Shown here piece after piece: positions 8,696 through 16,202 of a stretch of 64,000 nucleotides of DNA; positions within the stretch are counted from its first letter, which is position 1, and each line of letters starts with the position of its first letter. Source of the DNA: VXNE01 sp965200505 (GTDB taxonomy: Bacteria > Pseudomonadota > Gammaproteobacteria > Pseudomonadales > Azotimanducaceae). A program made the translations under genes and the position numbers. The notes below the pieces were generated by a model that had not been told where the DNA came from, made no database searches, and saw nothing but the letters and a program-made list of their open reading frames with translations. Location: assembly GCA_965200505.1 (NCBI GenBank), contig OZ241343.1, positions 2,852,001 to 2,916,000 on the forward strand, given 5' to 3'.

Positions 8696-9522
8696 TGCGC
8701 GACGCGGCGCAACGCCTGCACGAAGGCTTGATCGCCGCCACGCGGGAAGCCGGGCAAGCGATCCTCGCCATTTACGAGACGGACTTCGAGGTCGAGGCGA
8801 AGGCGGACCAATCTCCCGTCACGCAAGCTGACACGAGCGCCCACGCCATCATCGTGGAGCGGCTCGAGGCGCTCACGCCAGACATCCCGATCTTGTCCGA
8901 GGAATCCGCCCCGCCGCAGTTTGCGACCCGCCGTGGTTGGCCGCGCCACTGGCTCGTCGATCCGTTGGACGGCACCCGGGAGTTCATCAACCGCAACGGC
9001 GAGTTCACGGTGAACATCGCGCTCATCGAGGGCGGCCGGCCGGTGCTGGGCGTGGTCGGGGCGCCGGTTGCCGACGAGATCTTCGTCGGCGATGTGAAGC
9101 GTGGCGCCGCGTACAAGATGTCCCCCGACGGCCAGTGTGCGCTCAAAACGCGACGTTTGGCGCCTGAACGCTTCACCGTGGTCGCCAGCCGCAGCCACGG
9201 CGGCGAGCGCCAGAAGCGCTTTCTCGGCGGCCTGAGCCGGAACATCGGCCCGCCGCGGCTGCTCAGCGTTGGCAGTTCCCTCAAACTCTGCCTTCTGGCC
9301 GCCGGCGAAGCAGACCTCTATCCGCGCCTGGGGCCCACCTCCGAATGGGACATCGCCGCGGCCGAAGCGGTGCTGACGGCGGCCGGCGGCGCGGTGTGGG
9401 ACTTCAATGGCGCACCGCTCAGCTACAACGCCAAGGAATCGTTCCTGAACCCGGATTTCTTCGCCGTGGGCGACCGCGCCTTTCCGTGGTTGGAGCGCCT
9501 GCCGGCGCAACCCTCGGGTTAG
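8695..9522 (+). CDS. cysQ: 3'(2'),5'-bisphosphate nucleotidase
   Basis: An inositol-monophosphatase-fold enzyme that removes the 3'-phosphate from PAP and PAPS, recycling by-products of sulfate assimilation. Metal-binding motifs are present: SEES near residue 66, DPLDGTREFI near 91-100 and WDIAAAEAVLTAAGG near 220. The ATG at 8695 overlaps the nudE stop by 1 bp. 275 residues, the usual length. Confidence 0.92.
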   Translation: MRDAAQRLHEGLIAATREAGQAILAIYETDFEVEAKADQSPVTQADTSAHAIIVERLEALTPDIPILSEESAPPQFATRRGWPRHWLVDPLDGTREFINRNGEFTVNIALIEGGRPVLGVVGAPVADEIFVGDVKRGAAYKMSPDGQCALKTRRLAPERFTVVASRSHGGERQKRFLGGLSRNIGPPRLLSVGSSLKLCLLAAGEADLYPRLGPTSEWDIAAAEAVLTAAGGAVWDFNGAPLSYNAKESFLNPDFFAVGDRAFPWLERLPAQPSG

Positions 9523-9853
9523 CTCGGAACGGTCTCGAAAGGGAGGTTGGCCTCACCGGCCGGCTGCATGAGTGCGTTCGCCCTGCCGAGGACAAATGAC
9601 ACTGTTTTAATATACAGGCGGCCGGTGAGGGCTTCACTATACGCAAGGCCGTTTCGCAAAGGTAGGCCAGTGCCGCACGAAACCGAGGCAAATCTAAATT
9701 ACTGACAAAATATCAATGAGTTAATCACCAACAATCCATACTATCTTCACTTTTCCGCCCCTCGGAGAAAGGCGCTCGAAACACATCCGTTACTTGCTGC
9801 AAACGTTGTCGAAACATCTTGCGGACACAACGCCGCAAATCGCGCCGCCGGCC
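9523..9853. other. 331-bp gene-free convergent region with inverted repeat and AT-rich stretch
   Basis: No convincing gene was found. It contains a perfect 12-bp inverted repeat (CCTCACCGGCCG at 9551-9562, complement at 9619-9630) separated by 56 bp, and then an AT-rich run (about 9690-9760) that stands out from its GC-rich surroundings. It lies between the ends of cysQ and pmbA. It could be a large stem-loop terminator region, a small RNA locus or the remnant of an element; the sequence does not decide. Confidence 0.5.
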
Positions 9854-11200
9854 TCACGTCGCCACGGTCATCTCGCGCACCAGCAGCGAGCCGGCCTGCA
9901 CGTTGCCGCGCCGGTCCACATCGTCGCCCATGCCCACCACGCCCAACAGGATGTCCTTCAAGTTCGAGGCGATGGTGACTTCGCCGACCGGGAACGCCGG
10001 CTTGCCGCCTTCCACCCAGATGCCGGCCGCGCCCCGCGAATAGTCGCCAGTGACGAGGTTCACGCCCTGCCCCATCAACTCGTTGACCACCAGCCCGGTG
10101 CCCATTTCCTCCATCAGGGCCGCCACCGGCGTCTGGTCGCACTCCACCACCAGATTGAAGACGCCACCGGCATTGCCGGTGGTGGTGCGCTTCAGCCGGC
10201 GCGCCGAGTAGGAGCTCAGCACATAGCTCGCGAGGCGCCCCTGCTCGACGAACGCCTTCGGCGCCGTCGCCACCCCTTCGCCATCGAAGCCGGCGCTGCC
10301 CAACGCCTTCGGCAGGTGTGGATGCTCGGCCAAGGTGATGCAAGGCGCCGCCACGTCCTCGCCAAGCGCATCCAGCAGATAGGATGCGCGACGGTATTGG
10401 GCGCCGCCGCTGATGGCGCCGAGCAGGTGGCTCACCAACCCGGCCGCCAGCCGCGGGCTGAACAACACGGGCCAGCTGCCCGTCTTGATGGGGCGCTTGC
10501 CGAGCCGCGCCACGGTGCGCCGCGCCGCCTCCTCGCCGACTTCGGCCGCGGCTTGCAGTTCGGCCGGATCCCGCGCCACGGTGTACCAATGATCGCGCTC
10601 CATGCCGTCGCCATCCTCGGCAATGACGGCGCAACCGGCGCCGTGGCGCGTGGCGCTCACGGTGCCGACGAAGCCCAGGCTGTTGGCATAGAGCTGGCAG
10701 GTGCTCTGGGTATAGCTCCGCGCCCCTTCGGAGTTGACGATGCGGCCATCGAAATCGAGCGCTGCCGCTTCCATCTCGAGGGCCAAGTCACGCAGGCGGT
10801 CGGCATCCATTTGCCACGGGTGGCTGAGGTCGAGCGGCGGCCAATCCACGGCCAAGCGGTGTACGTCCGCCAAGCCATTGCACGAGTCTTCTTGGGTGTG
10901 GCGGGCGATGTCCATGGCCGCGCCCACGGTGGCACGGATGGCTTCCGCACTGGCCTCGGAAGTGCTTGCCGAGCCCTTGCGGGCACCGTCATAGACCGTG
11001 ATGGCGAAACCGCGCTCGCGGTTGAACTCCACGGTCTCCAAGGCTCGCTGACGCACCGCCACTGCCAGCCCCTCGTCCTCCGTGAGCGATGTTTCCGCGG
11101 CGCTCGCCCCGGCCGCCTTGGCTTCGCGCAGGATGTCCGCCGCGACGTCGGCTAGGGCGCGTTCCCGCTCGGTCAACTCTCTCGCGCTGGCGGTCTCCAT
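9854..11200 (-). CDS. pmbA: Metalloprotease PmbA (TldE)
   Basis: The TldE/PmbA subunit of the TldD/TldE protease, which trims peptides such as microcin precursors and antitoxins. The sequence shows the family pattern: GYDS-type N-terminal region, LLGAISGGAQYRRASYLLD, the C-terminal TTTGNAGGVFNLVV and GQGVNLVTGDYSRGAAGIWVE. It lacks the HExxxH motif, which only the TldD partner (17591-19039) carries. The ATG at 11200 fits the family; an upstream start would run into the darP region. 448 residues. Divergent from darP with 20 bp between the start codons. Confidence 0.92.
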   Translation of the reverse strand: METASARELTERERALADVAADILREAKAAGASAAETSLTEDEGLAVAVRQRALETVEFNRERGFAITVYDGARKGSASTSEASAEAIRATVGAAMDIARHTQEDSCNGLADVHRLAVDWPPLDLSHPWQMDADRLRDLALEMEAAALDFDGRIVNSEGARSYTQSTCQLYANSLGFVGTVSATRHGAGCAVIAEDGDGMERDHWYTVARDPAELQAAAEVGEEAARRTVARLGKRPIKTGSWPVLFSPRLAAGLVSHLLGAISGGAQYRRASYLLDALGEDVAAPCITLAEHPHLPKALGSAGFDGEGVATAPKAFVEQGRLASYVLSSYSARRLKRTTTGNAGGVFNLVVECDQTPVAALMEEMGTGLVVNELMGQGVNLVTGDYSRGAAGIWVEGGKPAFPVGEVTIASNLKDILLGVVGMGDDVDRRGNVQAGSLLVREMTVAT

Positions 11201-11207
11201 GCGCGGG

Positions 11208-11214
11208 TAGCATA
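11208..11214. promoter_or_regulatory. Symmetric divergent -10 element (darP / pmbA)
   Basis: TAGCATA holds TAGCAT (11208-11213) reading toward darP and TATGCT (11214-11209) reading toward pmbA. The darP GTG at 11221 and the pmbA ATG at 11200 are 7-9 bp from the hexamers, so both mRNAs would be leaderless or nearly so. This has the same design as the nudE/yrfG pair. Hexamer quality is only moderate. Confidence 0.4.
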
Positions 11215-11220
11215 GCCGAC

Positions 11221-11715
11221 GTGGCCGCGGCACCGGGACAAGCGCCGAACAAGCCGAGCAAATCCGCCGCCAAACGCGACGCGCTGGCGGCGCAACGGCT
11301 GGGTGCCGCCTTGGCGCGGCTGGAACCGGAACGCCGCGCGGACATCCCCATGAGCGAGGCGTTGCGGACGGCCCTCGACGCCTACCGGCGTTGCGCCACG
11401 CGGGAAGCCAAGCGGCGTCAAATGCAGTTCATCGGCCGCCTGATGCGCGACGAGGACCGCGAAGCCTTGGCGACTGGCTTGGCCCGCGCCACCCGCCTCA
11501 CACCCGCCGAGCAGGGGCTCAACCGCAAACTCGCAGCTTGGCGGGAACGGTTGTTGAATGAGCCGGCGGCCCTCGCCGACTATCTCGACGACCATCCGGC
11601 CGCAGACGCCCAACGGCTGCGACAACTGCTTCGCCAGATCGCCAAGGCCACCGACGCCGAAGCCCGGACGCGCCTCAGCACCCAGCTCTTTCGGTTGCTG
11701 CGGGAGAACGGATGA
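11221..11715 (+). CDS. darP: Ribosome biogenesis factor DarP (DUF615, YjgA)
   Basis: A small, highly charged 50S assembly factor of the DUF615 family. Diagnostic stretches are KRDALAAQRLG near the N-terminus, EAKRRQMQFIGRLMRDED in the middle and WRERLL near residue 105. The GTG at 11221 is the only sensible start that clears the pmbA start region. 164 residues. The divergent pmbA-yjgA arrangement is also found in E. coli. Confidence 0.88.
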   Translation: MAAAPGQAPNKPSKSAAKRDALAAQRLGAALARLEPERRADIPMSEALRTALDAYRRCATREAKRRQMQFIGRLMRDEDREALATGLARATRLTPAEQGLNRKLAAWRERLLNEPAALADYLDDHPAADAQRLRQLLRQIAKATDAEARTRLSTQLFRLLRENG

Positions 11716-11764
11716 CCACGGGAGTAGAATCGACCAAGTTCGCTTCGCGGTTTGCGCAGGCAGC

Positions 11765-12052
11765 ATGGAGACGGATGCCGTGGCCACGGGATGCATCCTT
11801 ACCGACTACTTGGAGTGCGCGATGGCGTCGGCGACGTTCGACAAGCTGAGCGATGGCAGCTTTGCGGGCCGGGTGCCCGACTGCCAAGGCGTCATTGCCC
11901 TCGGCGAGACGTTGATGGATTGCCAACGCCTGCTGCGCTCCACACTCGAAGACTGGCTGTTGCTTGGCCTCCGCATGGGGCACTCAATACCCGTTCTGGA
12001 GGGGCTGGACCTCAACGGAGAGACGGCCAGTGAGCCGTTGGACGCCGTGTAG
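11765..12052 (+). CDS. hicB: HicB-family antitoxin
   Basis: A 95-residue HicB-fold protein: YLECAMASATFDKLSDGSF, then GRVPDCQGVIALGETLMDC and a helix SLEDWLLLGLRMG-like segment (LRSTLEDWLLLGLRMGHSIPVL). HicB proteins neutralise the HicA mRNA interferase. The ATG at 11765 gives a normal-length protein. The downstream hicA reading frame starts inside the hicB 3' end but is truncated (next entry), so this antitoxin appears orphaned. It lies directly before the defence island at 12156. Confidence 0.75.
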   Translation: METDAVATGCILTDYLECAMASATFDKLSDGSFAGRVPDCQGVIALGETLMDCQRLLRSTLEDWLLLGLRMGHSIPVLEGLDLNGETASEPLDAV

Positions 12053-12110
12053 GCGCAACGTGTTCCTGCGTCGATTGCGGCGACTCGGCTTCGACGGCCC
12101 ATTCGCCGGC
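12030..12110 (+). pseudogene. hicA: Truncated HicA toxin remnant
   Basis: A GTG-started frame overlapping the hicB stop encodes VFLRRLRRLGFDGPFAG, which matches the N-terminal helix and turn of YcfA/HicA toxins. The family then continues with GG[KR]H..[LM], containing the catalytic His. Here it changes to unrelated sequence (AATAPDQPF...), with no His and none of the C-terminal half. The break lies just before the convergent end of the PIN-domain gene at 12156. This suggests that arrival of the island destroyed hicA. Confidence 0.6.
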
Positions 12111-12155
12111 GCCGCAACTGCTCCCGACCAGCCCTTCGTGGGAGGTTCAAGAGTC

Positions 12156-14069
12156 CTATTCGCTATTCTGCGGTGCTTCGGTCAATGTCCACCGCAACAA
12201 CAACCGTAAGATCGCCTGTTTCACCCTGCCATGCACGGCCAAGAGCGTACTACCAAAGAGGAGGCTACATATCGTCCACAATGCCAGCGACACCATACCA
12301 ACAGTACGCAACGGCTCGCCAGCGACGATGTTCATCCAATAGCCCGTCTGACTCCCGACAACCAATACAGCCGGAACGAACGACAGTGCGACTGGAACTC
12401 CGGCAGCCCACCATGCCAATCGATCCAAGTGCCAATACCTCTGCTTATCCCTACGCCTACGTTCCTCACTATCAGCCCTCAACCTCCGCTCCGTTTCTCT
12501 ATGTGCTTCCTTTTCGGCCATCAGTTTCGCGTCGGCCTCTTGCGTTACCTCCTCAACGATGCGATCAAGTATTTCGCGCACACCGACCTCACTTAAGGCC
12601 GCATCGTCGCCAAGGGTCATACTCACTAGCTCATCGTATACCGACGGGCTACTTCGGAGAAACTGGTGATCCCGCTGCGTGATGCGCCCGGCGGCCTCTA
12701 GCCTATCGACTTCCTGCAAGAAATCGGTGACCAGTGCGGCTGAGGGTTGTACGGCGGCGTAAGAGAACGCGATCACTTCCGCCATTGGCAAGGATGGTGC
12801 ACCCATAGGTACCTTGAGCCACGCGAGATTCGCGAGGCTGAAGTCCGAAATTACGCTCGACACCTCTCGGGAAGCCTCGAATCTCCTCCCGAAGTCCCAA
12901 GCCGTTCGCGCGAAATCAGAATTACTGGTCACCAAAACCGCTTTTGCCGTTTCAATAGAGCTTGGCGTTGCCCCACGCCGAAGCGCATATACGCTACGAA
13001 CAGAATTGATGTCATATTCCTTCGCCCTAGGGTTGAAATACGATATGCCATCATCAAGCATCTGCTCAAATCTACTCTCGTCAATCTGATACTCGGGTCC
13101 GTACTTCGGCGTTTGCCGCACGTCGATCCCCAACTTGGCCATCCTCTCGTCGGTATCGCCGACAAGTAGCAGAAAGTCCGACCTTGTCATTCCACTTCGC
13201 CGGGCATGTTCGACGATCCTCCCGCGCCCGCCCCACGCGTCGATCTTCGCCGCCGCCCCATCGAGTACGCGGCCGAGTTCCTCGCGTGTGTGAGAGAACA
13301 TCGCCACTCGACCGCCAAGCTGAGCCAATAACCCTGTGAGCTCCTCCGTGGCGCGCTCGCCACTCTTTCCTTCAAGGCCAAGCAGTTCGATCAGCAAGGG
13401 CGTGTCAAGATAGAACGTCGTGTGTCTATAGTCCTTCATACTCTTTAGATCCGGACAAAGAAGCGCATTGGCCAACATGTGTCCATGTACCACAACCATG
13501 AACTTCTCAAATAGCCTGTTGTCATTCCCCTGAACATACAGTACGTACTTGCCCACTAAAGTGACATCCTTGCCTCTGTGATCTCCTCCGATGTCTGGGA
13601 TAGCAGTTCCCCTCAAACAGGCACGCAGGCAAGACACGTTAAAATACGATAGGAAGGTACAGATAGCCATGATGGAACGATGGTCGTCGAACTCCAGACG
13701 TGCTTCGCGACGAGCGTACTCCCTCAACCCATCCAGCGTATCCCGGATATGCTTCCTCGCCTCATCCCGTGCCTTATCCATCCCCGGATCGACGATGTTT
13801 TCCAGCACATACACGCTATGTTCTCGGCGCAAGTGATGGGACTTGGCCAGACGACGAAGGACGACCTGAACTGTTCGAACGGGAATCTCCAATCCGAAGT
13901 TCTTACGCAGATCCTCTGCGACTGAGTTATCTGTAACGAAGTCTGGTCTCCCGTCGTGCAATACTTGTAGTATGAAGGGACGTAGGTAGCTGAGATAGTC
14001 ACCGCCACGGTCTATGTTAACCTTAAGGATGGCGAGGCTCGTTAGAGTTTCAGTGGTTTCGTTTGACAT
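12156..14069 (-). CDS. Putative defence effector: winged helix, PIN-like domain, coiled coil, two membrane helices
   Basis: Not a family I can name. The 637-residue product divides into: residues 40-90, winged-helix-like (VAEDLRKNFGLEIPVRTVQVVLRRLAKSHHL); residues 216-390, PIN-like, with FYLDTPLLIELL (Asp222) and VLVTSNSDF (Asp385), resembling the first and last acidic motifs of PIN nucleases; residues 495-545, a charged coiled coil; then two hydrophobic segments near 552-573 and 588-611. An RNA-cutting, membrane-attached effector is the inference. It is the last gene of the island operon, 9 bp after its neighbour, and is visibly lower in GC than the host genes. Confidence 0.55.
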   Translation of the reverse strand: MSNETTETLTSLAILKVNIDRGGDYLSYLRPFILQVLHDGRPDFVTDNSVAEDLRKNFGLEIPVRTVQVVLRRLAKSHHLRREHSVYVLENIVDPGMDKARDEARKHIRDTLDGLREYARREARLEFDDHRSIMAICTFLSYFNVSCLRACLRGTAIPDIGGDHRGKDVTLVGKYVLYVQGNDNRLFEKFMVVVHGHMLANALLCPDLKSMKDYRHTTFYLDTPLLIELLGLEGKSGERATEELTGLLAQLGGRVAMFSHTREELGRVLDGAAAKIDAWGGRGRIVEHARRSGMTRSDFLLLVGDTDERMAKLGIDVRQTPKYGPEYQIDESRFEQMLDDGISYFNPRAKEYDINSVRSVYALRRGATPSSIETAKAVLVTSNSDFARTAWDFGRRFEASREVSSVISDFSLANLAWLKVPMGAPSLPMAEVIAFSYAAVQPSAALVTDFLQEVDRLEAAGRITQRDHQFLRSSPSVYDELVSMTLGDDAALSEVGVREILDRIVEEVTQEADAKLMAEKEAHRETERRLRADSEERRRRDKQRYWHLDRLAWWAAGVPVALSFVPAVLVVGSQTGYWMNIVAGEPLRTVGMVSLALWTICSLLFGSTLLAVHGRVKQAILRLLLRWTLTEAPQNSE

Positions 14070-14078
14070 ATTTGCGCT

Positions 14079-15035
14079 CTAGCGGTGTGGCCCGATATAG
14101 ACGACCCGGAGCTGGCCAGCAGGATCGGCCGGTGGCCACTCGAAGTACATCCGCAAGGTCTCGGATCGGATCTTGCCATGCCAGAAGCAGGTGAGGCTAC
14201 CGAGGCTAGCCGGATCAGGGAAAGTATATCGTTCTGGAGCCCGCTTATTGCTTTCGGACTCGTCCGAAAACCAAGCTGTCTTGCCGACAAAGTGCCTACG
14301 CTGCAATTCCTGGCCCTTGGCTGAAAGTTGCCCGCCTTGGTTCATCTCCTCCATCAGCGTCTGCAATACGGTGAACAGATCACCCACTCTGCGGCATTGA
14401 TGTGGCCTGAACGTCTGAGTAGACAGGGATGTGTCACAGTGATCGCCGATCAGCAGGCGGCTGAACTGTCGCCGGGCCTGTGCCAGCGCCTCCGTCCAGT
14501 TTGTAGGCGCCGGTCGGCCGGCCTCGACCGCGTCTGCGAGTGTCCCGGCATCTCTAAAGTTGGGGACTGGAACGTGATCGTGCACCTCTTCCCACAGTCC
14601 ATGAACGACAACAAGCGAGTCCGCGGCAAAGCGCGATGCGGAGTTTTCAACCGGGCTCAGTACGCTAGCGGCTTGGAGAGAGAGGATGCGACGGGCCGCT
14701 TCCCCGAGGCCAAGATCGGTTACTTCTATTTCGTCCTCGCCGAACACAAAGAGGTCGAGATCGGCGGGCTGCCGATCATCATCAATGAAGGGGCCTTGCT
14801 TAGCCGTCCAGGCAAAGAACAGTTGCCGCTGATCTCTGGGCAGCCGTTGACCAAGGTCGCGTAACAGCAAACCTTCCCGTACGGGAGTGGCCGGCATCGC
14901 TCTTGCGCAGAAGAGCGTGCTTGCTAACACAGAATGACGAACCCGCCCTTCGAGCAAGGCAACCAGCGGCGCTTGTTCGGGAGCCGCGGTGGCGCAGGCC
15001 TCGGCTAACGCCAGCTCGTTGACATAGGCACGCAC
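14079..15035 (-). CDS. Unrecognised defence-operon protein
   Basis: A 318-residue protein I cannot assign. It starts at GTG 15035, 3 bp after the ATPase stop. The N-terminal two thirds are mixed helix and strand. The C-terminal 80 residues are more patterned: HFVGKTAWFSDESESNKR, CFWHGKIRSETLRMYFEWP and a closing VVYIGPH. That conserved-looking end suggests a small beta-rich functional domain. No nuclease motif, membrane segment or signal peptide is seen. Its place between the ATPase and the PIN-like gene points to a dedicated partner of the ATPase. Confidence 0.5.
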   Translation of the reverse strand: MRAYVNELALAEACATAAPEQAPLVALLEGRVRHSVLASTLFCARAMPATPVREGLLLRDLGQRLPRDQRQLFFAWTAKQGPFIDDDRQPADLDLFVFGEDEIEVTDLGLGEAARRILSLQAASVLSPVENSASRFAADSLVVVHGLWEEVHDHVPVPNFRDAGTLADAVEAGRPAPTNWTEALAQARRQFSRLLIGDHCDTSLSTQTFRPHQCRRVGDLFTVLQTLMEEMNQGGQLSAKGQELQRRHFVGKTAWFSDESESNKRAPERYTFPDPASLGSLTCFWHGKIRSETLRMYFEWPPADPAGQLRVVYIGPHR

Positions 15036-15038
15036 CGG

Positions 15039-16202
15039 CTACGTCTTCCAACCCGAGAGTATGGCTAGGTCATTCTCGGCTTGGTCGAAGAAGCCCTCCG
15101 GCCAGTCACTGATGGCACCGTTTTTGTCCACCGCCAAAGTCGTCACCCGCCCGACCATGCCGTCTTGACCGACAAAGTGGAGCGCTACGTCGTCCGGCTG
15201 CACCAGTCCATCTCGGACGGCAAGGCGGATTCCGCTCAGCAGATGGTCGCTGTGCGTCTCAACAAAGACTTGTAAGCCCGCACCCGCCATTTGCCCCAAA
15301 AGCTGCCCGACCGCAGATTGTGCCCGCGGGTGAAGATGGGCCTCTGGGCTGTCCACCACCACAATGGATCCGTTCTCGCGGATCAACATTGCCACCAACA
15401 TCGGGAATGCGTAGCTCAGTCCGAAACCAACATTCGCCGGCCGCGCCCATGGGCTGGTCCTGCTCAAGCTGAAGGTCAAGCGTATCGGCGCATCCGGCGA
15501 CAGCCGATCAGCGCTGGCCCGCGCTCCTGGAAACAACTCGCTTAGCCAAGCGTCCACTTGGGCTCTCACTGTCGCGGAGGCATCATGTGGATGGCGGCGG
15601 GCTGGGTCTACCTCCTCATCGGCGTACTCGACGTACCAATACGGCGCAAACTCGCCGAAGGCACCTACATCGCCAACCGGTCGGTAGGCCGTTCTAGGCA
15701 CCGGAAAGGTATCGAGCGGTACGGCGCGGGCAGCACTGACATAGACCGTACTCCGCAGCGCCGACGCCAATGGCGACTCGGCAACGCCTTGTGCAGGCCA
15801 AATCCGCGCTCGCTCTTGCTGCTTGGCTGCGCCCCCTTTGTCCCCCCCTTGGTATTCCAAAGCGCGGAGCGGAACGAGTCCCCTTCCTGAGCGCACCCTC
15901 TGCGAACCAAACATCCACCGAATCCGCTCATTCCTCGTCCGAACGCCAAGGCTGAAGGACGGCTCCGTTGCACCGTGCCGCAATACGTCACCTTCACTGC
16001 CGAGACTGACTACGTCCCCGTTGAGCGGCAGCTTGTCTTCGCTCGCGGCTGACTGTAGCGCTTGGGCCAGCAATAGCAGCGCCTGCAGCGCTGTGGACTT
16101 GCCGCCAGCGTTGTAGCCCGTGAGCACCGTCAGAGCCGCACAGGACAGGTCAAGCGCCTCGTAGCACTTGAAGTTCTTCAGTTCAAGGGCCTCGAGCGTC
16201 AT
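15039..16202 (-). CDS. AAA ATPase, DUF3696 (OLD/SMC-like) type
   Basis: A 387-residue ABC/SMC-like ATPase. Walker A is GYNAGGKST at residues 29-37, a signature-like NVGFGLSYAFPML is at 257-269, Walker B is SIVVVDSPEAHLHP at 279-292 and the H-loop segment is VETHSDH at 314-320. The end (ISDWPEGFFDQAENDLAIL) is the DUF3696 pattern. Such ATPases are sensor or motor subunits of several phage-defence systems. The ATG at 16202 overlaps the preceding stop (ATGA), which decides it against the ATG at 16214. Confidence 0.8.
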   Translation of the reverse strand: MTLEALELKNFKCYEALDLSCAALTVLTGYNAGGKSTALQALLLLAQALQSAASEDKLPLNGDVVSLGSEGDVLRHGATEPSFSLGVRTRNERIRWMFGSQRVRSGRGLVPLRALEYQGGDKGGAAKQQERARIWPAQGVAESPLASALRSTVYVSAARAVPLDTFPVPRTAYRPVGDVGAFGEFAPYWYVEYADEEVDPARRHPHDASATVRAQVDAWLSELFPGARASADRLSPDAPIRLTFSLSRTSPWARPANVGFGLSYAFPMLVAMLIRENGSIVVVDSPEAHLHPRAQSAVGQLLGQMAGAGLQVFVETHSDHLLSGIRLAVRDGLVQPDDVALHFVGQDGMVGRVTTLAVDKNGAISDWPEGFFDQAENDLAILSGWKT

